This document shows positions 43,808 to 52,613 of a stretch of DNA of 64,000 nt, piece by piece (position 1 is the first letter of the stretch; each line of letters opens with the position of its first letter). A program made the position numbers and the translations under genes. This DNA is from CAKZQX01 sp034435975 (lineage in GTDB: Bacteria > Chloroflexota > Chloroflexia > Chloroflexales > Chloroflexaceae), in the NCBI GenBank assembly GCA_034435975.1, contig DAOTWD010000120.1, positions 1 to 64,000 on the forward strand. The letters are read 5' to 3'. The notes under the pieces were generated by a model. That model worked only from the letters and a program-made list of their open reading frames with translations, was not told the origin of the DNA and ran no database searches.

Positions 43808-44857
43808 GTGAATGATAACGTAACAATGATCCAGTTTGAACAAGCACAGATCCAAAACCTCCCGACCACCTATCGCATTGGAACCATAACGATCACACCG
43901 AATATCATTCTGGCACCAATGGCCGGTGTTACTGATAGCATCTTCCGCCGTATGATTCTGAGCATGGGTGGCTGCGGCCTGGTGAGCAGTGAGATGACCA
44001 ATGCCGCCAGTGTCAGCCCCAAACTGTTGAAGCGCCACACGTTGCTTGACTATGTGCCCGAAGAGCGTCCGTTCACGATGCAACTGAGTGGCAGCGATCC
44101 CGACCTGGTGGCACGGGCAGCACAGACCGTCCAGGAGTTAGGGGCCGATATTCTGGATATTAACTGTGGTTGTCCTTCGCCCAAAGTGACTGGCGGTGGC
44201 CATGGGGCATCGCTGCTGCGGGATCTGCCGAAGCTGCGGCAGGTATTGCGAGCGGTGCGGGCAGCGGTGACAATTCCGGTCACGCTCAAGTTTCGTGCGG
44301 GATGGGACGAACAGCAGCTCAACTATCTCGATACAGCGCGGATTGCGGAGGATGAGGGGATCGCGGCCCTGACGCTCCATCCACGCACCCGTGAGCAGCG
44401 TTATACTGGCCAGGCTGACTGGAGCCGTATCGCCGCCATCAAGCGTCATGTGAGCATTCCAGTCATTGGGAGTGGCGATGTCACGGATGCTCACACTGCG
44501 CTGTGGCGCCTGTACACCAGCGACGTGGATGGGGTGATGATCGGACGTGGCGCGATAGCTAATCCCTGGATTTTTGCCCAGATTGCACAGCTACGGCGCG
44601 GTGAGCAGCCTGTTGTGCCCACACCTGCCGATAAGTGTGCGTTCCTGCGGCGCTATTTTACAATGTGTCTGGAAGAAATGCCAGAGCGCCTGGCACTCAA
44701 CAAATTGAAGCAGTTTATCAGCCAGTTTCAGATCGGCTTGCCCGGTAGCGCTGCCTTCCGTGCCAGCATTCATCACTCCACCAGTGCCGCTGGTGCCTGG
44801 CAACAACTGGACGCATTCTTTGCGTCCTATATCGAACCGGCCCGGATAGCTGCGTGA
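43808..44857 (+). CDS. dus: tRNA-dihydrouridine synthase
   Basis: A 349-residue FMN enzyme that reduces uridine to dihydrouridine in tRNA. The TIM barrel shows NIILAPMAGVTDSIFRR, MQLSGSDPDLVARAA, the catalytic-Cys motif DINCGCPSPKV, LTLHPRTREQRYTGQADW, IPVIGSGDV and GVMIGRGAIANPWIF. The start is either GTG 43808 or ATG 43826; neither has a strong ribosome site. It heads a short plus-strand group with the next two genes. Confidence 0.95.
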   Translation: MNDNVTMIQFEQAQIQNLPTTYRIGTITITPNIILAPMAGVTDSIFRRMILSMGGCGLVSSEMTNAASVSPKLLKRHTLLDYVPEERPFTMQLSGSDPDLVARAAQTVQELGADILDINCGCPSPKVTGGGHGASLLRDLPKLRQVLRAVRAAVTIPVTLKFRAGWDEQQLNYLDTARIAEDEGIAALTLHPRTREQRYTGQADWSRIAAIKRHVSIPVIGSGDVTDAHTALWRLYTSDVDGVMIGRGAIANPWIFAQIAQLRRGEQPVVPTPADKCAFLRRYFTMCLEEMPERLALNKLKQFISQFQIGLPGSAAFRASIHHSTSAAGAWQQLDAFFASYIEPARIAA

Positions 44858-44929
44858 ACTGACCACCTACTGTAGATATGCAGACAGACGACAATTCATT
44901 TCATTCGGAATGCCAGGAAGGGATCCAGA

Positions 44930-46156
44930 ATGCCTGTCTCAATACCAATCGACGACATCAGTACCCAATATATCACCCTCGCCTTTGCCCTGGAGCAACA
45001 TGCCGAGGGCTTTGTGGATGCGTATTTTGGCCCACCAGCTCTACGTCCTGGTGGCTCGCCGCGTCCACTGCAGTCAATTGCGACTGATGTGGAGGCGTTG
45101 CGCCAGCAGGTGCAGCAGAGTGATTATCCGCTGCGACGTAAGGAGTTTCTGGCGATTCAATTGCGGGCAATGGCGGCACTGGCCCGCAAACTGGCGGGTG
45201 AACCACTCACCTATCGCGATGAAGTACGCCTGCTGTTCGATATCGAACCGTATCACACGCCCGAAATTGTCTTTGAGGAAACTATCGCCGCCTTGAACGA
45301 AGTGCTGCCGGGTACTGGCACGCTGGCGGAGCGCATGGCCGCATGGAAGCGGCGTTACGAGGTTACGCCATCTGTCGCTCACCAGATGATCGACCGTATC
45401 GCCACCGAAGCACGATCACGCACCCTGGCCTTTGTTTCGCTGCCGGCGAATGAGGTGGTTGAATTCACGTTGGTCAATAACAAGCCATGGAGCGGGTATA
45501 ACTGGTACCTGGGCGGTGGTCGTTCACGAGTCGAAATTAATATCGACCTGCCCATTCGTGCCAGTTCGCTGCTGGATCTGGTGTGCCATGAAGCCTATCC
45601 TGGACACCACACTGAACACATGTTGAAGGAACGGGTCTTGTATGTTGAGCGCGGCTGGGGTGAGCACGCTATTCAGCTGATCAACACACCACAGTCGGTG
45701 ATTTCTGAAGGTATTGCTACGCTGGCCGCGGATATGATTTTTGGCGATGAGGCAGCAAGCTGGGCCGCGCAGGAGGTTTATCCGCTGGGGAATATTGCTG
45801 CTCAGTCCGAGCAGGAGCAGCGGATTAGCGCAGCCAACCGGGTGTTGCGAGCGTTGAGTGCCAATGCGGCGCTGCTGTTGCACGAACAAGGAGCCGATGC
45901 AGAGGAAGTGGTACAGTATATTATGCGCTATGGCTTGCGTAGCGAGCAAGAAGCGCGCCAACAGTTGCGCTTTATCCATACACCTTTGTGGCGGGCCTAT
46001 ACCTTTACCTACCATGTAGGGCGTGATTTGCTGCAACGTTGGTTTGCTCGTGGCAACAGGTTAACGCGCTTCCACCAGATGCTGACTGACCAGATCTATC
46101 CTTCGCTGGTTGAGCAGTGGGTGTTGGAAGAAGAGCGCAGTTGTGTGAGTAATTAA
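44930..46156 (+). CDS. DUF885-like zinc metallopeptidase
   Basis: A 408-residue helical protein with the motif HEAYPGHHTEHMLKE (about residues 220-234), an HExxPGHH form typical of DUF885-type putative metallopeptidases. A downstream Glu (PQSVISEGIATLAADM) is the probable third zinc ligand. There is no signal peptide, so it is cytosolic. GGAAGGG lies seven bases before the ATG. It is 72 bases after dus and one base before the FMN reductase gene. Substrate unknown. Confidence 0.85.
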   Translation: MPVSIPIDDISTQYITLAFALEQHAEGFVDAYFGPPALRPGGSPRPLQSIATDVEALRQQVQQSDYPLRRKEFLAIQLRAMAALARKLAGEPLTYRDEVRLLFDIEPYHTPEIVFEETIAALNEVLPGTGTLAERMAAWKRRYEVTPSVAHQMIDRIATEARSRTLAFVSLPANEVVEFTLVNNKPWSGYNWYLGGGRSRVEINIDLPIRASSLLDLVCHEAYPGHHTEHMLKERVLYVERGWGEHAIQLINTPQSVISEGIATLAADMIFGDEAASWAAQEVYPLGNIAAQSEQEQRISAANRVLRALSANAALLLHEQGADAEEVVQYIMRYGLRSEQEARQQLRFIHTPLWRAYTFTYHVGRDLLQRWFARGNRLTRFHQMLTDQIYPSLVEQWVLEEERSCVSN

Positions 46157-46157
46157 G

Positions 46158-46700
46158 ATGCATGACGGTTATCTGTTTACCCTTGGCATTTGCGGTAGTA
46201 CGGCAGCCGATCATCCAGCACTGTTCGTCCTGAATACTATGCTGACCGCGTTGCCACCAGTCAAGCGAGCGGCCTATCTCGGGCCGGTGTTGCCGCTGGA
46301 TCAGCATGGGCAGTTGCATGATACGCTGCTTGAGCCAATTGTATGCGATATGCACGATGCGGAGCTGCTGCTGATCGTGACCCCGGTGTCAGCAGCAGCC
46401 CTGCCAGTGCGACTGACTGCCCTGCTGAATCATGTGGTACCGTTGGCAGACAATGGCATGCTGCGCGATAAGGTCGTGGTGCTCGTGGTGATTACGCCCG
46501 ACACGGTACCAGCCGAGATGACTCCGCTGCAGCGCTTGCAGCATTTTTGCGTCGCAGCCGGTATGCAGATTGCCGGGCAACGATCCTTTACCGCCAGTAT
46601 GGCCACACAACCGTCCGCTATTGCGGCAGTGATGGCGCTGGCGCAGCAGGCCTATACTGAGGCGCGGCAACGTGTACCAGCTGCATTACCCCACATGTAA
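46158..46700 (+). CDS. NADPH-dependent FMN reductase-like flavoprotein
   Basis: A 180-residue flavodoxin-like fold protein. The phosphate-binding loop is GICGSTAADHPAL, and LLIVTPVSAAALPVRLTALLNHV corresponds to the family's second flavin loop (TPEYxxSxPGxLKNxxD in typical members), though diverged. It starts one base after the metallopeptidase gene and is likely translated with it. Substrate unknown. Confidence 0.75.
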   Translation: MHDGYLFTLGICGSTAADHPALFVLNTMLTALPPVKRAAYLGPVLPLDQHGQLHDTLLEPIVCDMHDAELLLIVTPVSAAALPVRLTALLNHVVPLADNGMLRDKVVVLVVITPDTVPAEMTPLQRLQHFCVAAGMQIAGQRSFTASMATQPSAIAAVMALAQQAYTEARQRVPAALPHM

Positions 46701-46817
46701 GCCATCCGTATTGCCAGGGGATTGTCCCATCAGGAAATCGCTGTACAACTGGTCGTGAGGCTGAGTACGGTCAAGAAACACATCAACAACAATCTACAGC
46801 AAGCGAGATGCTCATAA
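46701..46817 (+). pseudogene. Remnant of a LuxR-type DNA-binding domain
   Basis: The frame reads AIRIARGLSHQEIAVQLVV then RLSTVKKHINNNLQQA before a stop. This is a recognisable GerE/LuxR helix-turn-helix (GLSxxEIAxxL...TVKxH). Nothing upstream in frame supplies a receiver domain, and the sequence abuts the FMN reductase stop. It is a dead fragment. Confidence 0.7.
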
Positions 46818-47097
46818 CTACACCCAGGCCATAGCGCAGCACGAAAGCTGGATCTGTTGTGATCGATCCTGTCGCTTCATCTGCTTCACTATCGACCTCA
46901 CCCACTCATTGTTGACACTTCACTGGGGCTAACGCAAGGACATGCCAACGCCTGGAAATAGACACCTCGTGCATCATCTCAACTAAAACCATGATACAAT
47001 GGAGGGCGGAACTTTCCCACTGCTTTCAGCGCCTCGACCTGATTTGTTGAAACCAGGTTGAGGATCATTATTTAGAACGACCTTGCGCGAATCACAG

Positions 47098-47140
47098 ATG
47101 CACACCGATCCCCATGGGTTCTGGGTAAGACGGTGTGCAT
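47098..47140. promoter_or_regulatory. Inverted repeat upstream of the sugar ABC operon
   Basis: ATGCACACCG and CGGTGTGCAT form a perfect 10-bp inverted repeat separated by 23 bases, 60 bases before the start of the binding-protein gene. It could be an operator or a leader hairpin. A TGATACAAT at 46992-47000 could be the extended -10 promoter, and another hairpin (CTCGACCTG/CAGGTTGAG) lies at about 47034-47062. Confidence 0.45.
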
Positions 47141-47201
47141 TGGTGTGTATTGGTGATGCATCCAATGATGTGAACCGTTCCTCTAAGGAGATAATTGGAT
47201 T

Positions 47202-48482
47202 ATGCACAAGCGACTGATTATTTTTCTGCTGGTTCTCATCAGTGTGTCCTGTGTACCTGCGTGTACCCTGTCTGCGCCAGTAACCAGCGACGGCTCCGTG
47301 CCGACTATGACCACGCTGCGTGTCTGGTCACAACATGATCTGACCGACCAGAGTCGCACAACCAGCGTGCTGATGCAGCAGCACGTGGCTGATTTCGAGG
47401 CAGCTACCGGTATCAGTGTTGAGTATGAACAGATCGCCTGGGATCAACTGGCCCCTAAGCTGGCCCTGGCCGTGCAGTCAGGTGGGGTGGTACCCGATGT
47501 CGTCGAGACTGGACGGCAACATATTCCCACGCTCTTCCATGTTGGTGCACTGGCAGCGCTGGATGACCTGCTGGCGGCAGAGACGTGGGTGGCTGAGCTT
47601 GACGAACGCGATAGCCAGAGTTGCATCATTGATGGTCATCGCTATTGCGTCGCCAATCTGGTGCGCGGTGGCATAACCTACTATCGTGCGTCTGCTTTCC
47701 CGGATGGCTTCCCAGAAACGCATAGCGCCTGGCTCGATGCCGGCGCACGTCTTCAGGCTGAAGGGATGTATCTCAGCACGTTTTTTGCCGGGCGCAGCTA
47801 TGCCGCAATTGAGTGGGCCTGGGCACCCTGGATCTATTCAAACGGTGGGCGCATCTTTGATGAGCAGGGCCGACCTGCCTGGGCAACGCCAGAGGTAGCC
47901 GAGGTACTGGACTATGCACGTACATTGTTCGCTCGTGGCTATCTGCCTGCCAGGATTATTACCGGTGATATTCCCACCGGCGAGTTACCCTGGATCGAAG
48001 GTGAAGCAGCTTCATTTCGAGGGGGTACCTGGTCGTTTCTGTATGTGCCCAATCTGCGGGAGGGCATTGAGACTGACACGGTGCGGGTGACGGGTGGTCT
48101 GCGCTTTAACGACGGATCGGCATATGTTTTTCTGAACAATGAGAGCTGGATTGTGCCCACCGGTGCCAGAAACCCGACTGCCGCTGCTGCCTGGATAAGC
48201 AGCCTGATGCAACCCGATTTTCTGGCAGCCTGGAGTAAAGCACAGTTTGGCATTCCCACCCACCCGGCTGCCCAGGCACTACCCGACTTCGATACCCCGT
48301 TTTATCAACAGATTATGTCCATTCTGCGAGAACAAGGACGCTATATGGATCGCAGCCCCTATTATGTCGAGAGCATGGATACCCTGGCGATCGCTGTGCA
48401 GGAGATTCTGCTCAACCCCGAACTGGACATCCAGCAACGGTTACAGGCCGCTGAGGTCGAAATCTTGCAGCGCTACTGGTGA
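47202..48482 (+). CDS. Sugar ABC transporter substrate-binding protein
   Basis: A 426-residue family 1 extracellular solute-binding protein. The N-terminus is a signal peptide (about 1-20) with Cys17 and Cys21 that might serve as a lipoprotein Cys, though neither has an ideal lipobox. The body shows LRVWSQHDLTD, TGISVEYEQIAWDQLAPKLALAVQSGGVVPDVV and WAPWIYSNGG, typical for carbohydrate binding. AAGGAG lies upstream. The permease gene overlaps its stop by four bases. Sugar identity cannot be read. Confidence 0.93.
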   Translation: MHKRLIIFLLVLISVSCVPACTLSAPVTSDGSVPTMTTLRVWSQHDLTDQSRTTSVLMQQHVADFEAATGISVEYEQIAWDQLAPKLALAVQSGGVVPDVVETGRQHIPTLFHVGALAALDDLLAAETWVAELDERDSQSCIIDGHRYCVANLVRGGITYYRASAFPDGFPETHSAWLDAGARLQAEGMYLSTFFAGRSYAAIEWAWAPWIYSNGGRIFDEQGRPAWATPEVAEVLDYARTLFARGYLPARIITGDIPTGELPWIEGEAASFRGGTWSFLYVPNLREGIETDTVRVTGGLRFNDGSAYVFLNNESWIVPTGARNPTAAAAWISSLMQPDFLAAWSKAQFGIPTHPAAQALPDFDTPFYQQIMSILREQGRYMDRSPYYVESMDTLAIAVQEILLNPELDIQQRLQAAEVEILQRYW

Positions 48483-49345
48483 AGAGGAACGCATTCATGC
48501 GCAGATGCTACCCTTACCTGCTGATCGCCCCGGCTTTAGGCCTGATCAGCATGGTGAGTCTCTATCCCACGCTGTACAGCCTGTACCTCAGTCTACACCG
48601 TATCCGGCGGGGTACCATGGAGTGGGTCGGGTTGCAGAATTTTCGCACCATTTTAACCAGTGCTTCTTTCTGGCAGAGTCTGCAACATACGCTCGTTTTT
48701 GGCGTCTGTTTCGTCAGTATCACGCTGATCTGTGCTTATGCTCTGGCATTGATGTTCAACCGCAAGCTGGCGCTGAATGGTTTGTATATGACCATTATCT
48801 TCGTCCCCTGGATGTTATCCGACATTGTTTCCGGTGTTATGTTCCGCTGGCTCTTTTTACCCCATACGGGCTTCGGCCACCAGGTGTTGGAGGCGTTACT
48901 GGGTACAAGCAACCTACCGGGCACACCTGCTGGTGCCATGGGTATCGTTATTGGCGCGACTGTCTGGCAAGCGACGGCCTTCGCTATGCTGTTGCTGCTG
49001 GCAGGATTGCAGACTGTGCCGCGCGAGATCTATGAGGCGGCCTTGATCGACGGTGCCACACGCTGGCAGAGTTTCTGGTATATCACGTGGGCATTCGTAC
49101 GTCCAACGACAATGATCACCACGCTGTTTCTAACAATCCAGGCGATCAATACCACTGGGATGTTTCTGGCAATTACCGAGGGTGGGCCAGGCCGGGCCAC
49201 GGAAGTACTGAGCCTGTACATGTACCGGGAGGTTATCACCTTCTTTAATTTTGGCTCGGCGGCAGCGCTCTCGGTGATTATGTTCGTCCTCAACGCAGCG
49301 CTGGCAACGATCTATATTCGTACCCTCCGGGCTGAAACGGTCTGA
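48479..49345 (+). CDS. Sugar ABC transporter permease (MalF type)
   Basis: A 288-residue inner-membrane permease with six helices. The EAA loop that docks the ATPase is EAALIDGATRWQSFWYITWA. It starts at GTG, overlapping the previous stop (GTGA), so it is translationally coupled. It pairs with the next gene as the channel of a carbohydrate importer. Confidence 0.95.
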   Translation: MKRNAFMRRCYPYLLIAPALGLISMVSLYPTLYSLYLSLHRIRRGTMEWVGLQNFRTILTSASFWQSLQHTLVFGVCFVSITLICAYALALMFNRKLALNGLYMTIIFVPWMLSDIVSGVMFRWLFLPHTGFGHQVLEALLGTSNLPGTPAGAMGIVIGATVWQATAFAMLLLLAGLQTVPREIYEAALIDGATRWQSFWYITWAFVRPTTMITTLFLTIQAINTTGMFLAITEGGPGRATEVLSLYMYREVITFFNFGSAAALSVIMFVLNAALATIYIRTLRAETV

Positions 49346-49358
49346 AGGAGCAACCGCC

Positions 49359-50252
49359 ATGAAGCATGTGCAACCCATTGACCGTCACATTCTCTTTCGC
49401 GCCGTCCGTAAATCACCTGGCCCGCGTCGTCGCTGGCACTGGGAGACATTAGCAATTCATGTCATCCTGGTTGGTGTCTGCCTGCTGGTACTCTTTCCGG
49501 TTTTTTATACCATCCTGACTTCATTGCGCCCGCCACGACTCGGCCTATCACGCACGTTCATTCCCGACACCTGGTATTTTGATCATTATATACGCCTGCT
49601 CTCCACACCACGCTTTCCACGCTACATTCTCAACAGCGCAATTAACAGCCTGGGAGGAGCACTGATCACCACGGTGGTATCGGCACTGGCGGGCTATGCC
49701 TGTGTCCGTTACACCTTTCACGGACGTAGTCTCTTTCTGATTTTTATCATGGGCATGCTGCTGCTGCCGGGACTGACGAACCTGATCCCACTTTACAAGC
49801 TGGCGAGCGACCTGGGTCTGCTTGATAGCTATCTGATCATGATTGCAATCTACAGTGCGTATGGGGTGCCGTTCGGTATCTGGGTTATGAAGAGTTTTAT
49901 CGAACGCATTCCTCGCGAACTGGAAGATGCGGCTGCTGTCGATGGTGCGTCGCCGCTGCAGATCATAGGGCATATTGTGCTACCACTGGCGCGCCCTGGA
50001 CTGGTCGCAGTGTTTTTGTTAAATTTTGTCTACAACTGGAATGACTTTTTGACTGCACTGATTATGTTGTCGAGTACGGCCATGAAAACGGCGACGGTCG
50101 GTCTGTTTGACTTTCAGAACCAGTTGACCGGCAACGAGAATGAACTGCTGGCGGCAGCGTGTGTGATCATCATGTTGCCTGGACTTGTGGTATTCTTGAT
50201 CGCCCGCAAAACCTTTCTGTGGGCAATGCTCGATGGTGCAGTCAAGGGTTGA
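49359..50252 (+). CDS. Sugar ABC transporter permease (MalG type)
   Basis: A 297-residue permease with about six helices and the EAA-type loop EDAAAVDGASPLQIIGHIVL. It starts 13 bases after the MalF-type gene with AAGGAG before the ATG. No ATP-binding protein gene follows. Such importers in many bacteria share a single MsmX/MalK-like ATPase encoded elsewhere. Confidence 0.95.
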   Translation: MKHVQPIDRHILFRAVRKSPGPRRRWHWETLAIHVILVGVCLLVLFPVFYTILTSLRPPRLGLSRTFIPDTWYFDHYIRLLSTPRFPRYILNSAINSLGGALITTVVSALAGYACVRYTFHGRSLFLIFIMGMLLLPGLTNLIPLYKLASDLGLLDSYLIMIAIYSAYGVPFGIWVMKSFIERIPRELEDAAAVDGASPLQIIGHIVLPLARPGLVAVFLLNFVYNWNDFLTALIMLSSTAMKTATVGLFDFQNQLTGNENELLAAACVIIMLPGLVVFLIARKTFLWAMLDGAVKG

Positions 50253-50410
50253 TAGCACCTCTCCTACAATACAGTGCCATATTGCCCACAGGTACCATGG
50301 TGAATCACACAGCACACAAAAGTAAAGTATGAACTCTGATCCTTGATGTTTTTTGTGCTCTTCGTGTCCTTCGAGGTTTAACCCTAGATTGGTAGGATAA
50401 CCCAACAACG

Positions 50411-51133
50411 ATGATAATTGGTACCTTGATCAATATTGGCGCGGTATTACTGGGAGGCACGATCGGGGTGCTGCTCGGAGCACGCCTGCCGGACAAGATA
50501 CGCGATACAGTGATGAGCGGTCTCGGTCTGATGACGCTGGTACTGGGCATTGATATGGCCCTGCACAGCCAGAATGTACTGATTGTCATGGGCAGCGTGC
50601 TGCTGGGGGGCATTCTGGGCGAGTGGTGGCGCATCGAAGATGGGTTAACGGCGGCGGGGCGCTGGCTCGAACGCCGCGTTCGACGTTCTGGTGCAGCAAG
50701 CGAGGGGCGGTCGATCACCAGGGCGTTTGTTACGACCAGCCTGGTCTTCTGCGTCGGGCCGTTAACCGTCGTTGGCTCAATTCTTGACGGGCTGACAGGC
50801 AACTATGAGCCGCTCGCGTTGAAGAGTATGCTCGATGGCTTTGCCGCACTGGCCTTTGGTGCCTCGCTCGGTCTGGGAGTTCTGTTTTCAGCCCTCACGA
50901 TCCTCGTCTACCAGGGCGGGCTGAGTCTGCTGGCGCACGTTCTGGGATCCAATCTCATTCCTGTTACGGCTGAGACTCCGGCCGTGATTGAAATGAGCGC
51001 GACCGGTGGTGTACTGATTGTGGGTATTGGTCTGCTCTTGCTCGATCTGAAGCATATTCGTGTTGGCAATTTTCTACCAGCGATTGCCATTGCTCCAGTG
51101 GTTGTGGTGGTGTTGGAGCAGATTGGGCGTTAA
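50411..51133 (+). CDS. DUF554 (YqgA-like) membrane protein
   Basis: A 240-residue integral membrane protein with about seven hydrophobic helices. Family features are GTLINIGAVLLGGTIG at the start, GSVLLGGILGEWWRIE, and CVGPLTVVGSILDGLTG. Function in the family is unknown; transport has been suggested. It follows the sugar operon by 158 bases, a gap holding a CTTCGTGTCCTTCGAGG repeat-like string, so it is probably a separate unit. Confidence 0.88.
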   Translation: MIIGTLINIGAVLLGGTIGVLLGARLPDKIRDTVMSGLGLMTLVLGIDMALHSQNVLIVMGSVLLGGILGEWWRIEDGLTAAGRWLERRVRRSGAASEGRSITRAFVTTSLVFCVGPLTVVGSILDGLTGNYEPLALKSMLDGFAALAFGASLGLGVLFSALTILVYQGGLSLLAHVLGSNLIPVTAETPAVIEMSATGGVLIVGIGLLLLDLKHIRVGNFLPAIAIAPVVVVVLEQIGR

Positions 51134-51236
51134 CTACTGCCTGCCTGGAAACAATGAGCAACGGGTAAGGGCCTGGTGTCGCCATATTTGTTTCTGGTTC
51201 CTCTATTCTATCGTCACTGCTGCCCTTGCCTGATGG

Positions 51237-52613
51237 TCATTCCAACGTTCCCGTGTTATAGCGCTCTGCCCTCTCCAGAAGCTCTCGCACCGGATACCAG
51301 TGTGCCCGCACATCGCCTACCAGGTATAGCGAACCTGTTACCAGAATCAAATCGTCGGGTGTGGCCGTACTGAGCGCAAACGTGAGTGCCTCCAGTGGAT
51401 CGACAATGACATGCAACGCGCAGTCAGGAGCCAGCGCTGCGACGGCGACTGCCAACTGCTGCGGATCGGTCGGTGTCCACAGGTCACGCACACGAAAGGT
51501 CGTCACAATCAGCATATCAGTCCCGGCGAGCAGCGTGGGCAGGAGGTCTGCTACCGGTTTCCCTGACTTGAGCGCGAACACGACAATGCGCCGCCGACAA
51601 GCTGGCAGTGCTTGCAATGCAGCTATGGCCGCGCACAGCTTATCAGGATTATGCGCTCCGTCCAGCACAACAAGGGGACGTTTCTGCACAATCTCCATCC
51701 GTCCGGGTAACTGGACGGTACCTATTGCTTCTGGTATTGCTGCCGTGTTGGGTATCACCAGTGGCAACGCCGCGACTGCCGCTATGGCACAGGCAGCGTT
51801 CGCCCCCTGCATCAGGCCCGGCATCGCCAGTTTTACCCGGTGGTATGCATGTCCAGGAGCGTACACTGTCAGACTACCATCATCTGCCCATAGGTAGCCA
51901 AATTCTGCACCAAGTTGCCAGAGATGAGCACCTTGTGCTTGACAGTGTCGGGCAATAATCTGTTGTGCCTCGATCTGTTGTACGCCACTGATGACCTGCT
52001 GTCCAGGCTTGATGATACCGGCCTTTGCCTCGGTAATCGAAGCGATGGTGTTTCCTAAAATATCAGTGTGATCAAGGCCAATGTTGGTAATCACACTTAC
52101 TGCTGCTGGTACTACATTGGTTGCATCGGTGGTACCGCCCAGGCCAACCTCTATGACAGCCACATCAACCGCTTCCTGCTGAAACAGGTACAGTGCCAGC
52201 GCCACCTGCACTTCAAAGAACGTTGGCGCACCGTATGGATTGGTAGCCGCAACCTGAGCAATGGCGGGTTGTATTGCGTTCAGGCAGGCGACCAGACGTG
52301 AGGTGCTGACGATCTGCTGGTTGATATGATATCCTTCATTGAGTATCTGAAGCGGCGGTGAAAGGTGTAACCCCGTTCGGTAGCCAGCAGCAGTCAGAAT
52401 TGCCGCCGCTATGGCCGCGGTTGAGCCTTTGCCGGCTGTACCACCGACATGGATGAGCGGGTAGGTCTGCTGCGGATTGCCGAGCAATTCCAGCAGATGG
52501 GTTATGCGCTCCAGGCGCATGTTGGTCTCGGCACGGAACCGCACCGGGCCAATCAGTTGTGTCAGTGCTTGCTCAAACGCAGTGTAGCGTGCCAGAACAT
52601 CTGGTGCTGCCAT
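51237..52613 (-). CDS. folC: Folylpolyglutamate synthase / dihydrofolate synthase
   Basis: A 458-residue Mur-ligase-type enzyme that adds glutamate to folates. It has the P-loop GTAGKGST, LHLSPPLQILNE, TFFEVQVALALYLF, EVGLGGTTDATN, and the C-terminal DGAHNPDKL motif. The ATG overlaps the stop of the upstream paralogue by one base (TGATG), so the two are translated together. DUF554 converges from the other side. Confidence 0.93.
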   Translation of the reverse strand: MAAPDVLARYTAFEQALTQLIGPVRFRAETNMRLERITHLLELLGNPQQTYPLIHVGGTAGKGSTAAIAAAILTAAGYRTGLHLSPPLQILNEGYHINQQIVSTSRLVACLNAIQPAIAQVAATNPYGAPTFFEVQVALALYLFQQEAVDVAVIEVGLGGTTDATNVVPAAVSVITNIGLDHTDILGNTIASITEAKAGIIKPGQQVISGVQQIEAQQIIARHCQAQGAHLWQLGAEFGYLWADDGSLTVYAPGHAYHRVKLAMPGLMQGANAACAIAAVAALPLVIPNTAAIPEAIGTVQLPGRMEIVQKRPLVVLDGAHNPDKLCAAIAALQALPACRRRIVVFALKSGKPVADLLPTLLAGTDMLIVTTFRVRDLWTPTDPQQLAVAVAALAPDCALHVIVDPLEALTFALSTATPDDLILVTGSLYLVGDVRAHWYPVRELLERAERYNTGTLE

